A stretch of 64,000 bases of DNA from Paenibacillus sp. OK003 (GTDB lineage: Bacteria; Bacillota; Bacilli; Paenibacillales; Paenibacillaceae): NCBI RefSeq assembly GCF_900109515.1, contig NZ_FOBD01000002.1, forward strand, positions 124,001 to 188,000, read 5' to 3'. Under the pieces are notes generated by a model. That model had not been told where the DNA came from. It did not search any database and worked only from the letters and a program-made list of their open reading frames with translations. Each line of letters starts with the position of its first letter. Within the stretch, counting starts at the first letter, position 1. Shown here piece after piece: positions 1 to 9,381 of the stretch. The position numbers and the translations under genes are program-made.

Positions 1-627
1 CCGCTGTTCAAGGATTATGACCCGGCGGAGCCTATCTTCAAAGGCATTCTGCCACTGAAAGGCCCGCATGGAGATCAGTTTTATATCGGACGTACGCCTG
101 TGAGCGGCATATTTGGAATCTCCAAGGACAGCAAAAATCCGGAGCTCGCCTTCCGTTTCCTGGATTATGCGGTAAGTGAAGAAGCGCAGACGTATTATAC
201 GTGGGGAATCAAGGATGATACGTACACCGAAGAGAATGGCGTGAAGACATTTACGGACAAAGGCAAGGACAATGACTATATCCAGAAACTCGGCATTGGT
301 CCAGTGAATCTGCCGAACATTCAGTCTACGGATTCGGCCGATTCCGTTGTGGCTGAGTGGCATGCCAAGCTCGACAAGGAATTGGAGCCTTACATCCACG
401 AGCCGTTCCCATTTGTATATGCTTTGCCAGATGAGGCGAGTGTAGAAAGCATGTCCATGCCGGATATTACGACGTATGTGGAAGAGATGAACTTCAAATT
501 TATAAGCGGAGATGCCAGTCTGGATCAGTTTGACAGCTATATTGAAACTTTGAAAAAAATGAACATTGAGCAGGTTATTGCCGGCAGACAGGCGCAATAT
601 GACCGGTATAAGGCTGCACAGCAATAA
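1..627 (+). CDS. Extracellular sugar-binding lipoprotein, C-terminal part (cut by window edge)
   Basis: The reading frame is open from the first base and ends at TAA, so only the C-terminal 208 residues are present. They contain FYIGRTPVSGIFGIS and NPELAFRFLDYAVSEEAQ, the typical C-terminal lobe of family 1 ABC solute-binding proteins of the LplA type, where the protein counts residues of a bound sugar and the gained residues close the cleft. The likely role is delivery of an oligosaccharide, probably pectin-derived given the next three genes, to an ABC permease encoded upstream of the window. The N-terminal lipobox cannot be seen. The substrate is inferred from neighbours only. Confidence 0.85.
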   Translation, partial: PLFKDYDPAEPIFKGILPLKGPHGDQFYIGRTPVSGIFGISKDSKNPELAFRFLDYAVSEEAQTYYTWGIKDDTYTEENGVKTFTDKGKDNDYIQKLGIGPVNLPNIQSTDSADSVVAEWHAKLDKELEPYIHEPFPFVYALPDEASVESMSMPDITTYVEEMNFKFISGDASLDQFDSYIETLKKMNIEQVIAGRQAQYDRYKAAQQ

Positions 628-653
628 GCTTCCGAAGGGTTGAGAGGTGTTGA

Positions 654-1643
654 TTGATTTTGATAACCATTAAGGACATTGCCAAATTAGCGGGAGTGAG
701 CTACAGCACAGTATCCAAGGCGCTCAACGGTGATCCCCGCATCAAACCGGCGACGCGGCAGAAGGTGCTCGCGGTTGCGGAGAAGCATCAATATCGAAAA
801 AACATTATGGCTCAGCAGCTTTCCACCGGCAGAAGCAACATTATTGGTTTTGTGCTTGATGAACTGAGCAATCCGTTGTTCTCGAATATTTCGGGCAATC
901 TGCACGCGGAGCTGAAGAAGCGCGGATACCAGATGATTTTGGTCGTCGCGGATGATGGGCTGGATGTGTTCAGCCAGCTTCGCGTGGACGGATGCATCCT
1001 GTGGGATTATGCGCTGGACAATCGGGATGACTTCTGGAAAAAGTTCGCGACACTGAACATGCCATGTTTCGTGCTTGGTACAGATGAAGCCCCGAATTCC
1101 CCTTACATCAAGATTGACCGGAAAGAGGGCATATACAAAGCGGTAGAGCATCTGAAATCACTGGGACATCACCGGATTGGTTTCATTGGCAACTCCCAAA
1201 ATATCAAGCTTGAAGGGTATCGGGAAGCGTTGCAGCGCACAGGACTCGAATTTGATCACCGCCATGTGCTGCCTGCACATTCCTCCTGGGAGGATGGTTA
1301 TTTTGCCATTCGGCAGTACACGTTTGAATCGGATTCGCCAACGGCATTTATTGGCCTGAACAACCTGGTGACCCGAGGTGCGCTGCGGGCTTTGCTGGAA
1401 GCGGGCTACAGTGTGCCCAATGATATTTCTTTAATCGGTTATGATGATCTGCCGGATATGCAGTATGCCGAGGTTGCGCTAACCACCATTGGCCCACCGC
1501 TGGATGAACTGGCCGCACAGGCAGCAGAGCTGATCGTCTCGTTGATCCGTGATGAGCAGATGGAATATCCAGTCGTCATTCAGCCGAAGCTGAATCATCG
1601 CAATTCGACGGCGATTTGTCGGCAGCAAGTGTGTGAGCATTAA
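654..1643 (+). CDS. LacI-family transcriptional regulator
   Basis: A 329-residue protein with an N-terminal helix-turn-helix (TIKDIAKLAGVSYSTVSKALNG) followed by a periplasmic-binding-protein-like effector domain (SNIIGFVLDE..., IGYDDLPDMQYAEVALTTIGPP). It is expected to repress or activate the surrounding pectin genes in response to a sugar. The start is TTG at 654 or, six bases on, TTG at 660; the ribosome site GAGGTG at 644-649 gives 4 or 10 bases of spacing, so the choice is open. It lies 26 bases after the binding-protein gene and 44 bases before the hydrolase gene, so it probably belongs to the same transcript. Confidence 0.9.
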   Translation: MILITIKDIAKLAGVSYSTVSKALNGDPRIKPATRQKVLAVAEKHQYRKNIMAQQLSTGRSNIIGFVLDELSNPLFSNISGNLHAELKKRGYQMILVVADDGLDVFSQLRVDGCILWDYALDNRDDFWKKFATLNMPCFVLGTDEAPNSPYIKIDRKEGIYKAVEHLKSLGHHRIGFIGNSQNIKLEGYREALQRTGLEFDHRHVLPAHSSWEDGYFAIRQYTFESDSPTAFIGLNNLVTRGALRALLEAGYSVPNDISLIGYDDLPDMQYAEVALTTIGPPLDELAAQAAELIVSLIRDEQMEYPVVIQPKLNHRNSTAICRQQVCEH

Positions 1644-1687
1644 GGATAGGCTGAGTACAACATTCAAGGTCCAGGGAGGGTTCTTTT

Positions 1688-2800
1688 ATGCAGGTACAGA
1701 CGCAGTTATCTTGGTCGGAGCGAATAGCGGAGATGATTTGCCAGCAATCCGATGGAGAGGGCTATCATGCGTTCCCTTCGGAACGGTGGGCATATGTTCA
1801 GGGAATGACGTTAATGGCCATGGCACGCACCGGTAAACAGTATGGTAAGGATGAGTATGCTTCTTTTATGAAAAGACATATGGATCTGTATATTCAGGAG
1901 GACGGTTCCATCGGAACGTATTCCCTGGAAGAGTACAACCTGGATCAGATCAATCAGGGCAAGAACCTGTTCGAACTGCTGGAAACCACCGGGGAACAGC
2001 GATACGCTGAAGCTGCACATCTGCTCGCATCCCAGCTCGCAGGACAGCCTCGAACGTCGGAGGGTGGATTTTGGCACAAAAAAATCTATCCGTTCCAGAT
2101 GTGGCTGGATGGATTGTATATGTCGTCGCCATTCCTGGCGCAATATGCCAAGACATTTGATCGACCTGATCTGTGGGATGAAGTGGCTCATCAGATTTTG
2201 CTAATCGAACGCAAGACGCGTGATCCGCGCACGGGTCTGCTCTATCATGGCTGGGATGAATCGAAGGAGCAGATCTGGGCCGATTCCGTAACCGGATGCT
2301 CCGCACACTTCTGGAGCCGCGCGATGGGCTGGTATGCGATGGCGATCGTGGATAGTCTGGAGCACTTCCCGATCCATCATCCGAAACGGGGCACAATCAT
2401 TGGCATCTTCGAGCGCATGTGTCATGCATTGGTACGTGTACAGGAGCAGGAGAGCGGGCTCTGGTTCCAGGTGCTGGACCAGGGATTCCGCAAGGGCAAT
2501 TATCTGGAAGCTTCCGGTTCAAGCATGTTTGTGTACGCCATGGCGAAGGGAGTTCGCCTGCGTTACCTGGAGCCTCATTTCAGGCAGGCCGCAGAGAAGG
2601 GATGGCAGGGACTGACATCCCGATTGATGGAGGAAACGGAGAAAGGCGTGAAGCTGAACGCCATCTGTCACGGGGCAGGACTCAGTCTGGATCGGGATGG
2701 TTCATACAGTTATTATGTCGGCGAGCAGATTGTGAGTGACTCGTTCATGGGTGTGGCACCGCTCTTGCTGGCTGCGCTGGAAATGGAGCGATTGCCATGA
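1688..2800 (+). CDS. GH105 unsaturated rhamnogalacturonyl/glucuronyl hydrolase
   Basis: A 370-residue protein of the YteR/YesR family, which removes the unsaturated uronic acid left at the non-reducing end of pectin fragments after lyase action. Family motifs seen are PFQMWLDGLYM, holding the catalytic Asp, and GWDESKEQIWAD with FWSRAMGWYAMA. There is no signal peptide, so it acts in the cytoplasm on imported oligosaccharides. The ribosome site AGGGAGG precedes ATG 1688. Its last four bases overlap the start of the pectinesterase gene (ATGA), showing translational coupling. GH88 is the alternative family, but the length and motifs favour GH105. Confidence 0.9.
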   Translation: MQVQTQLSWSERIAEMICQQSDGEGYHAFPSERWAYVQGMTLMAMARTGKQYGKDEYASFMKRHMDLYIQEDGSIGTYSLEEYNLDQINQGKNLFELLETTGEQRYAEAAHLLASQLAGQPRTSEGGFWHKKIYPFQMWLDGLYMSSPFLAQYAKTFDRPDLWDEVAHQILLIERKTRDPRTGLLYHGWDESKEQIWADSVTGCSAHFWSRAMGWYAMAIVDSLEHFPIHHPKRGTIIGIFERMCHALVRVQEQESGLWFQVLDQGFRKGNYLEASGSSMFVYAMAKGVRLRYLEPHFRQAAEKGWQGLTSRLMEETEKGVKLNAICHGAGLSLDRDGSYSYYVGEQIVSDSFMGVAPLLLAALEMERLP

Positions 2801-3876
2801 ACAAACCTCTGTCACACGGGTCAGAACTGGATTTGTACAGGAATGGTTATCTGGTTGCTGCGGACGGAAGCGGCGATTTTCCGACCATTCAGGCTGCCAT
2901 TGATGCGATTCCGGCCGACTGTACTGAAAAGTATACGATTCGCATAAAGCCAGGCACCTATGTTGAAAAACTGCACATCGAGAAGCCGATGGTTCACCTC
3001 GTCGGCGCGGGAGCTGATCAGACCATCATCACATATGATGATTATGCGCTCAAAAAGTTCCCGAACGGGGAGTTGTATCATACCTTTCATTCGTACACAG
3101 CCTTTATCGGGGCAGATGATTTCACCGCTGAAGGACTTTCCTTCATCAACTCGGCTGGCCCTGGCCATGAGGTCGGTCAGGCGTTGGCTGTCTACGTGGA
3201 TGGGGATCGGGCGGCCTTTCGGCATTGCCGATTTATAGGTCACCAGGACACGATCTTTACCGGACCGCTGCCCGAGCAGCCCATTGACCGGAGTTTCTTC
3301 GGGGGGCCGCGTGACGGAGCGGAGCGGCGGAAGCTGCGCCAATATTATGAGGACTGTTACATTGAGGGCGATGTCGATTTTATTTTTGGCTCGGCTACGG
3401 TTGTGTTCCAGGGCTGTGAGATCTTTGCGAAGAATCGCTTGAGCGATGCTGCTGCAGAGGGAGAAGTGAATGGCTGGATTACGGCTGCTTCCACACCAGA
3501 GGATGCACGTTATGGCTATGTGTTCATCGATTGTGACCTGACCAGCAACGCACCCCCTCAGTCCGTATATCTGGGCAGACCGTGGCGTAATCATGCCAAA
3601 GTGTGCTTCCTGAACTGCTGGATGGGGGCGCATGTGAAGCAGGAGGGCTGGCATAATTGGAACAAGACCGATGCGGAAGCGACGGTTGCGTACGTCGAAT
3701 ATCATAGTGCGGGACCTGGGGCCGGAAGTGTGATGGGGAGAGTTCCGTGGGCGAAAATACTCAGTGAGCAGGAAGCGGCTGAATACACTGTGCCTGTTAT
3801 TTTATCCGGTGAGGATGGGTGGCAACCGTTCGAAGGCCTGCTGTCATTTGAACTCGTTTCTGCCAAGTTAAAATAA
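2797..3876 (+). CDS. Pectinesterase (CE8 pectin methylesterase), cytoplasmic
   Basis: A 359-residue right-handed beta-helix protein. Motifs in order: DFPTIQAAIDAIP at about 24-36, GQALAVYVDGDRAAF, FIGHQDTIFTG and YIEGDVDFIFGSA (each with a catalytic Asp), and VYLGRPWRNHAKVCF (substrate-binding Arg). It removes methyl esters from galacturonate residues. Secreted plant-type enzymes have a signal peptide; this one does not, which suggests it demethylates imported oligogalacturonides beside the GH105 enzyme with which it overlaps. It is the last gene of the run and is followed by a terminator. Confidence 0.93.
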   Translation: MNKPLSHGSELDLYRNGYLVAADGSGDFPTIQAAIDAIPADCTEKYTIRIKPGTYVEKLHIEKPMVHLVGAGADQTIITYDDYALKKFPNGELYHTFHSYTAFIGADDFTAEGLSFINSAGPGHEVGQALAVYVDGDRAAFRHCRFIGHQDTIFTGPLPEQPIDRSFFGGPRDGAERRKLRQYYEDCYIEGDVDFIFGSATVVFQGCEIFAKNRLSDAAAEGEVNGWITAASTPEDARYGYVFIDCDLTSNAPPQSVYLGRPWRNHAKVCFLNCWMGAHVKQEGWHNWNKTDAEATVAYVEYHSAGPGAGSVMGRVPWAKILSEQEAAEYTVPVILSGEDGWQPFEGLLSFELVSAKLK

Positions 3877-3911
3877 TAAGCGTAGTAATACATCCGTTGC
3901 TTTACAAAAAT

Positions 3912-3955
3912 GGCTGTCTATCAAGTCTCTTAATGACTGGGTAGACGGCCTTTTT
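3912..3955 (+). terminator. Rho-independent terminator of the pectin operon
   Basis: Stem GGCTGTCTA (3912-3920) pairs with TAGACGGCC (3942-3950) with one G-U pair. An inner stem AGTC/GACT sits in the loop, and TTTTT follows. Confidence 0.85.
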
Positions 3956-4246
3956 GTGCGGTATATTACATTTTTCGCCCCCCATAGAAATAATTTATCC
4001 CTTATCTCAATTGCATTTTACTGATTAAATACAGGGTGAGGATCTGTAAATTCCCTGTAAAATTTGGACGATGCCTGCAAAAAAAAGAAAACGAGAGGGA
4101 AGGTCCATTTTGATAACGAAAGGGAGTGAAGCGACGCTTATCGTCAGACGGTTTTATAAGCTCTATAGATCGCGGATCACATGTAAGTGCACCAGTGAAG
4201 CTTTGTTTGCAAGGTGAAAATAATCTGAATACAGGAGGGATTTTGC
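3956..4246 (+). other. Chitinase upstream region
   Basis: About 290 bases without a convincing gene. A purine-rich ribosome site AGGAGGG (4233-4239) lies seven bases before the TTG start of the first chitinase. I see no clear operator or riboswitch; a promoter for the chitinase pair must lie here. Confidence 0.5.
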
Positions 4247-5818
4247 TTGAATCAAGCTGTTCGATTCCGCCCGGTCATTACATTCGCTTTGGCATTTCTT
4301 CTGATTATTACGTGGTTTGCACCAAGAGCAGACGCCGCTGCCCAGTGGCAGGCAGGCACCGCATACAAAAAAGGAGATCTAGTAACCTATTTAAATAAAG
4401 ATTATGAATGTATTCAGCCCCATACGGCTTTGACCGGATGGGAGCCCTCCAATGTGCCTGCATTGTGGAAATACGTCGGGGAAGGTACGGGAGGGGGGAC
4501 TCCAACTCCGGATACGACCCCACCTTCCGTTCCTGCAGGTTTAACCTCATCCCTCGTCACGGATACATCGGTCAATCTTACCTGGAACGCATCCACGGAC
4601 AATGTGGGTGTCACCGGATATGAAGTGTACCGAAACGGTACTCTCGCGGCGAACACTTCAACGACTACGGCTGTAGTTACAGGACTTACAGCTGGCACCA
4701 CATATGTTTTTACAGTCAAAGCAAAAGATGCGGCAGGCAATCTGTCCGCAGCAAGCACCTCTCTCAGCGTTACCACTTCCAACGGATCTTCGAATCCTGG
4801 GCCTAGCGGCAGCAAATGGCTGATCGGCTACTGGCACAACTTCGATAATGGCTCTACCAACATTAAACTGCGCAATGTGTCAACAGCTTATGACGTTATT
4901 AATGTCTCCTTTGCGGAGCCGATTTCACCCGGCAGCGGAACGCTCGCTTTTACTCCGTATAACGCTACGGTAGAAGAGTTCAAGTCGGACATTGCATACC
5001 TTCAAAGCCAAGGGAAAAAGGTACTGATTTCGATGGGGGGAGCTAATGGCACGATTGAGCTCACAGATGCGACGAAGAGACAACAGTTCGAGGATTCCCT
5101 CAAATCCATTATTTCGACCTACGGATTCAATGGCCTCGACATCGATCTTGAAGGAAGCTCCCTGTCTTTAAATGCGGGCGATACCGACTTCCGCAGTCCA
5201 ACGACGCCGAAGATCGTTAACCTGATTAATGGAGTGAAAGCGCTTAAATCACACTTTGGTGCCAATTTTGTCCTGACGGCTGCACCGGAAACGGCCTACG
5301 TACAAGGCGGATATCTGAACTATGGTGGTCCTTGGGGGGCGTATCTTCCAGTGATTCACGCCTTGCGCAATGACCTGACTCTACTTCATGTGCAGCACTA
5401 TAACACCGGTTCGATGGTGGGGCTGGATGGACGTTCTTACGCTCAAGGAACAGCCGATTTCCATGTCGCCATGGCCGAAATGCTGCTTCAAGGGTTTAAC
5501 GTAGGCGGAAGCTCGGGTCCATTCTTTAGTCCTCTGCGCCCGGACCAGATTGCAATTGGTGTGCCAGCTTCCCAGCAAGCGGCTGGAGGCGGCTATACGG
5601 CGCCAGCTGAGCTGCAAAAAGCATTGAATTATCTGATCAAAGGAGTATCATACGGCGGTTCCTATACCTTGCGCCAGCCTGCGGGCTATGCCGGCCTCAA
5701 GGGCATTATGACCTGGTCAATCAACTGGGACGCATATACGAATAACCAGTTCTCGAACGCACATCGTCCATTCCTGAATGGACTTAGCACGCAAAAGACA
5801 GAGGAGGTTGTGTATTAA
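4247..5818 (+). CDS. Secreted GH18 chitinase, ChiD-like (CBM5/12-FN3-GH18)
   Basis: 523 residues. A signal peptide (about 1-30, ending RADA-A) is followed by a CBM5/12 chitin-binding module (about 32-77, WQAGTAYKKGDLVTY and [10 protein letters not shown]), a fibronectin type III module (about 91-176) and a GH18 barrel (about 188-512). The barrel holds the active-site motif FNGLDIDLEG with the acid/base Glu at about 302. The order matches chitinase D of Bacillus circulans. The start is TTG 4247, fixed by AGGAGGG seven bases upstream. The stop codon directly abuts the ATG of the next chitinase, so both are co-transcribed. The enzyme should cut chitin outside the cell. Confidence 0.93.
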   Translation: MNQAVRFRPVITFALAFLLIITWFAPRADAAAQWQAGTAYKKGDLVTYLNKDYECIQPHTALTGWEPSNVPALWKYVGEGTGGGTPTPDTTPPSVPAGLTSSLVTDTSVNLTWNASTDNVGVTGYEVYRNGTLAANTSTTTAVVTGLTAGTTYVFTVKAKDAAGNLSAASTSLSVTTSNGSSNPGPSGSKWLIGYWHNFDNGSTNIKLRNVSTAYDVINVSFAEPISPGSGTLAFTPYNATVEEFKSDIAYLQSQGKKVLISMGGANGTIELTDATKRQQFEDSLKSIISTYGFNGLDIDLEGSSLSLNAGDTDFRSPTTPKIVNLINGVKALKSHFGANFVLTAAPETAYVQGGYLNYGGPWGAYLPVIHALRNDLTLLHVQHYNTGSMVGLDGRSYAQGTADFHVAMAEMLLQGFNVGGSSGPFFSPLRPDQIAIGVPASQQAAGGGYTAPAELQKALNYLIKGVSYGGSYTLRQPAGYAGLKGIMTWSINWDAYTNNQFSNAHRPFLNGLSTQKTEEVVY

Positions 5819-7918
5819 ATGATCCATTTAAATAAACACACTGCTTTTAAGAAGACTGCAAAGTTTTTCCTTGGTCTGTCCCTGCTCTTATCCGTCATCG
5901 TTCCTTCCTTCGCGCTCCAACCTGCCACGGCCGAAGCAGCAGATTCTTATAAAATCGTTGGTTACTACCCATCCTGGGCGGCGTACGGCAGAAACTATAA
6001 TGTAGCTGACATCGACCCGACCAAAGTGACGCATATCAACTATGCGTTTGCTGATATTTGCTGGAACGGCATTCATGGAAATCCGGACCCTTCGGGCCCC
6101 AATCCTGTAACCTGGACCTGTCAGAATGAAAAAAGCCAAACGATTAATGTCCCGAACGGAACAATCGTGCTCGGCGATCCATGGATCGATACGGGCAAGA
6201 CATTTGCAGGCGATACGTGGGATCAGCCCATTGCAGGTAATATCAATCAGCTTAACAAGTTGAAACAAACCAATCCTAACCTGAAGACTATTATCTCCGT
6301 CGGAGGATGGACGTGGTCCAACCGTTTCTCTGATGTAGCCGCGACTGCTGCAACCCGAGAGGTCTTTGCGAATTCCGCCGTCGATTTCCTGCGGAAGTAC
6401 AATTTTGACGGGGTAGATCTGGACTGGGAGTACCCGGTATCAGGCGGTCTCGATGGTAACAGCAAACGTCCTGAAGATAAGCAAAACTACACATTGCTCC
6501 TGAGCAAAATCCGTGAAAAATTGGATGCAGCGGGAGCTGTGGACGGCAAGAAGTATCTGCTTACGATTGCAAGCGGTGCGTCTGCGACCTATGCTGCCAA
6601 TACGGAGCTTGCAAAAATTGCTGCCATCGTCGATTGGATTAATATTATGACATACGATTTTAACGGGGCTTGGCAAAAGATCAGCGCACATAATGCGCCA
6701 TTGAACTATGATCCTGCGGCTTCAGCCGCTGGCGTGCCAGATGCCAATACATTTAATGTGGCAGCCGGAGCACAAGGGCATCTGGATGCAGGCGTACCGG
6801 CTGCTAAACTCGTGCTTGGTGTTCCATTCTACGGCCGTGGCTGGGATGGATGTGCACAGGCAGGAAACGGCCAGTATCAGACGTGCACAGGTGGTTCTTC
6901 CGTTGGAACATGGGAAGCAGGCTCCTTTGACTTCTACGATCTGGAAGCCAATTACATCAACAAAAACGGATACACGCGTTACTGGAATGACACAGCCAAA
7001 GTGCCATATCTCTACAATGCGTCCAACAAACGCTTTATCAGCTATGACGATGCGGAGTCCGTTGGATATAAAACGGCTTATATCAAGAGCAAAGGACTCG
7101 GCGGAGCGATGTTCTGGGAGCTCAGCGGTGACCGCAACAAAACACTCCAAAACAAACTGAAAGCCGATCTGCCTACCGGAGGTACAGTGCCACCAGTAGA
7201 TACGACGGCACCAAGCGTACCCGGGAATGCTCGTTCGACAGGCGTGACAGCAAACTCGGTAACGCTGGCCTGGAATGCTTCAACGGATAATGTAGGCGTT
7301 ACCGGTTATAACGTCTATAATGGCGCTAATCTTGCGACATCCGTCACCGGAACGACAGCAACGATCAGCGGACTTACAGCGGGGACTTCATATACTTTCA
7401 CGGTAAAAGCAAAAGATGCGGCAGGCAATCTGTCTGCGGCCAGTAATGCTGTAATTGTAAGCACAACGGCTCAGCCGGGAGGCGATACGCAAGCGCCAAC
7501 TGCACCGACGAACCTTGCGTCGACCGCGCAAACGACATCCAGCATAACGCTGAGCTGGACGTCATCCACTGACAATGTGGGTGTAACGGGTTATGACGTG
7601 TACAACGGAACGACACTGGCAACAACGGTGACTGGAACGACGGCAACGATCAGCGGGCTTGCGGCGGATACCTCGTATACATTTACGGTAAAAGCAAAGG
7701 ATGCGGCAGGCAATGTATCTGCAGCGAGCAACGCGGTGAGCGTGAAGACGGCCGCTGAAACGACGAATCCTGGCGTATCCGCATGGCAGGCCAACACAGC
7801 TTATACTGCTGGGCAACTGGTCACATATAGCGGCAAGACGTATAAATGTTTGCAGCCCCACACCTCCTTGACGGGGTGGGAACCATCCAATGTGCCTGCC
7901 TTGTGGCAGCTTCAATAG
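5819..7918 (+). CDS. Secreted GH18 chitinase, ChiA1-like (GH18-FN3-FN3-CBM5/12)
   Basis: 699 residues: signal peptide (1 to about 40), GH18 catalytic domain (about 44-450) with [11 protein letters not shown] and [11 protein letters not shown] (catalytic Glu about 204), two FN3 modules (about 461-553 and 555-648), and a C-terminal CBM5/12 (about 652-699). The modular plan is that of B. circulans chitinase A1. GAGGAGG lies inside the end of the preceding gene and the two genes touch (TAA then ATG). The FN3 and CBM modules are very like those of the upstream chitinase but at the opposite end of the protein. A terminator follows. Confidence 0.94.
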   Translation: MIHLNKHTAFKKTAKFFLGLSLLLSVIVPSFALQPATAEAADSYKIVGYYPSWAAYGRNYNVADIDPTKVTHINYAFADICWNGIHGNPDPSGPNPVTWTCQNEKSQTINVPNGTIVLGDPWIDTGKTFAGDTWDQPIAGNINQLNKLKQTNPNLKTIISVGGWTWSNRFSDVAATAATREVFANSAVDFLRKYNFDGVDLDWEYPVSGGLDGNSKRPEDKQNYTLLLSKIREKLDAAGAVDGKKYLLTIASGASATYAANTELAKIAAIVDWINIMTYDFNGAWQKISAHNAPLNYDPAASAAGVPDANTFNVAAGAQGHLDAGVPAAKLVLGVPFYGRGWDGCAQAGNGQYQTCTGGSSVGTWEAGSFDFYDLEANYINKNGYTRYWNDTAKVPYLYNASNKRFISYDDAESVGYKTAYIKSKGLGGAMFWELSGDRNKTLQNKLKADLPTGGTVPPVDTTAPSVPGNARSTGVTANSVTLAWNASTDNVGVTGYNVYNGANLATSVTGTTATISGLTAGTSYTFTVKAKDAAGNLSAASNAVIVSTTAQPGGDTQAPTAPTNLASTAQTTSSITLSWTSSTDNVGVTGYDVYNGTTLATTVTGTTATISGLAADTSYTFTVKAKDAAGNVSAASNAVSVKTAAETTNPGVSAWQANTAYTAGQLVTYSGKTYKCLQPHTSLTGWEPSNVPALWQLQ

Positions 7919-7966
7919 TTAAAAATTGAAATACAACATTTTTAATTGAAATGTGCAGTTGACTAG

Positions 7967-7998
7967 AAAAACCACCGGTCCTTGATCCGGTGGTTTTT
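7967..7998 (+). terminator. Terminator after the chitinase operon
   Basis: ACCACCGG (7971-7978) pairs with CCGGTGGT (7987-7994), preceded by AAAA and followed by TTTT. Confidence 0.9.
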
Positions 7999-8224
7999 CG
8001 CTCATATGAATGAAACTCTCGCCGTGGTTAGTATCCCGTAATAAGCAGGCCGAGGATAACACTGGGGATTTTTGGTCCATACTGTAGTAGGACCGAACGT
8101 AGGCTGAAGCTACCACAAAGGAAGAAGACTAGGAGAAGCATTAGGGCTAATGTTATCGGCTCTAAAACGGCAAAAGCGTCCACCTAAGAAGTCGGTACGT
8201 ACCGCTGCGGGTTTATCGGAGCGA
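7999..8224. other. Non-coding left edge of the accessory island
   Basis: No supportable gene. A 25-codon open stretch ends at the TAA near 8228 and is rich in basic residues (KRQKRPPKKS). It may be the tail of a lost gene but is too short to name. Confidence 0.3.
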
Positions 8225-8253
8225 TAAAAAGAGCGCCCCGTTTAAGGCGCTCT
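8225..8253 (-). terminator. Terminator for the 79-residue minus-strand gene
   Basis: AGAGCGCC (8230-8237) and GGCGCTCT (8246-8253) form a stem that is followed on the minus strand by TTTTTATC. Confidence 0.8.
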
Positions 8254-8323
8254 ACGTTCCAGAACATCGTTTTATAACCCGCACGGAGCCAAGATAGACT
8301 TGGGGCTGATTGGCTTAGTTCCT

Positions 8324-8563
8324 TTATTTATTTTGGCAAGTGCAAGAAAGCGTAATTGGTTGAAACCCTGTAATTGGATCAACCTTGTATTGCTTGATGT
8401 AAACCTTTCTAAGTTCAGCAAGCTGATTGGACAACACAAGCCCAGATCTAAACAGCATTTCCCTCTCTTTTTCATCAATCTCTTCACAGATGCAGTTTGC
8501 GTAGGAAAGAACAGCTAAATGGACAGCTTGAATACTTTTAAGTAATTGATCACGACAAATCAT
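8324..8563 (-). CDS. Small protein of unknown function, divergent from the bacteriocin-like genes
   Basis: 79 residues starting MICRDQLLKSIQAVHLAVLS and containing acidic helical segments (EEIDEKEREMLF, SNQLAELRKVYIKQYK). I do not recognise the family. It is well supported as a gene: AAGGAGGT sits seven bases before the ATG, a terminator follows its stop, and it starts 36 bases from the long palindrome at 8599-8650, which it shares with the divergent Cys-rich protein genes. By position it could be a regulator or accessory factor of those genes; no DNA-binding motif is obvious. Confidence 0.65.
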   Translation of the reverse strand: MICRDQLLKSIQAVHLAVLSYANCICEEIDEKEREMLFRSGLVLSNQLAELRKVYIKQYKVDPITGFQPITLSCTCQNK

Positions 8564-8598
8564 GATGAGACCTCCTTAATTATTCGAGTTTATTAAAC

Positions 8599-8650
8599 AA
8601 ACACAGAATATCATATTCCGTAACGATACGCAATATAATATTCTGTGTTT
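8599..8650. promoter_or_regulatory. Operator A: 52-bp near-perfect palindrome with the island 24-bp core
   Basis: AAACACAGAATAT begins the left arm and its exact reverse complement ends the right arm. The core 8613-8636 is ATATTCCGTAAC followed by GATACGCAATAT, and nearly every position mirrors. It lies 36 bases from the start of the minus-strand 79-residue gene and 137 bases (from the core) before the first Cys-rich protein gene, so it sits between divergent promoters. Confidence 0.85.
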
Positions 8651-8664
8651 AGAGCTTTGAAGTT

Positions 8665-8705
8665 AACAATACAGGTGAGGGGTTCACGTGTATTGTTACA
8701 ACCCC
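8665..8705 (+). promoter_or_regulatory. Leader RNA hairpins before the Cys-rich protein genes
   Basis: Two competing pairings: AACAATACA (8665-8673) with TGTATTGTT (8689-8697), or GGGGTT (8679-8684) with AACCCC (8700-8705). The stretch is conserved in the second copy of this promoter near 11305. Confidence 0.5.
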
Positions 8706-8773
8706 ATTAAATCTCTACAGTTCAGATGTTTAATACGAAAATATCCCAGAACGGGAGAAAAGGGTGATTGAAG

Positions 8774-9355
8774 ATGCAAAACAGATTCGTAAAAGCTATT
8801 CAAAACAATCTTGCCTATGACGAAGGTTTTCACACTGAAATTCCATTGACTAAAAATGATTCTATTGTCGATAAAATCATTAGTCTGTTGGATGTTAAAA
8901 AATTTATGAAATTCAATCAACTTGACCTTACTAACATTACAAAGCATATATATCGTGGAGCGAGATACTATGCTGTATTGATTCCTGTTTTAAATCGAAA
9001 TACTGAGGCATTTGTGTCTGTACTTGTAAGTAACAGCGATGAAGACAGCATTAAGACGCAACTGTTTACAATGGATTATAGTTCAAATTTGGAACTAAGA
9101 TATGAAGATTTGAACGGTAATCTTGAAGTGACAGGAACATTTAACAATGAGTATGAATTAATTCAATATGAGCGGGCCTCAAATGGAGATGTGACTACTT
9201 TAGATTTAGCCGACTGCTTGTTGAAAGAATGGGGAAATTTGCCTTGGTACATTCAAGCTGCATGTGGTGGATCTTGTGCAACATGTTTCGGGGTTGTAGT
9301 TCCTGCTTGTGTAGTATGTGCTGGCTGTTTAGTCGGATTTGGTATTAACTGTTAA
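8774..9355 (+). CDS. Bacteriocin-like precursor with Cys-rich hydrophobic C-terminus (first of pair)
   Basis: 193 residues; ATG 8774 is chosen because AAAGGGTG ends seven bases upstream. The N-terminal ~140 residues are hydrophilic without a signal peptide. The last ~35 are small, hydrophobic and rich in Cys: CGGSCATC, PACVVCAGC, then LVGFGINC at the very end (eight Cys from DC at about 142 onward). The tail, ending on Cys, resembles processed peptide bacteriocins such as the halocin C8-like group, where a long precursor carries the toxin at its C-terminus; that assignment is an inference from architecture. The next gene encodes a paralogue, and a two-helix membrane protein lies just beyond in opposite orientation as a possible immunity protein. 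Confidence 0.6.
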   Translation: MQNRFVKAIQNNLAYDEGFHTEIPLTKNDSIVDKIISLLDVKKFMKFNQLDLTNITKHIYRGARYYAVLIPVLNRNTEAFVSVLVSNSDEDSIKTQLFTMDYSSNLELRYEDLNGNLEVTGTFNNEYELIQYERASNGDVTTLDLADCLLKEWGNLPWYIQAACGGSCATCFGVVVPACVVCAGCLVGFGINC

Positions 9356-9381
9356 ATAATAAAATAGGGAGGTATATTTGT

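Noticed and set aside
2821..3705. 294-codon minus-strand frame opposite the pectinesterase
   Set aside because: No family resemblance; the pectinesterase on plus has all catalytic motifs.
4126..4398. 90-codon frame overlapping the chitinase start
   Set aside because: Runs in another frame through the signal peptide region, without a ribosome site.
8000..8270. Possible structured RNA at the island edge
   Set aside because: Apart from the minus-strand terminator no consistent pairing or known riboswitch core was found.
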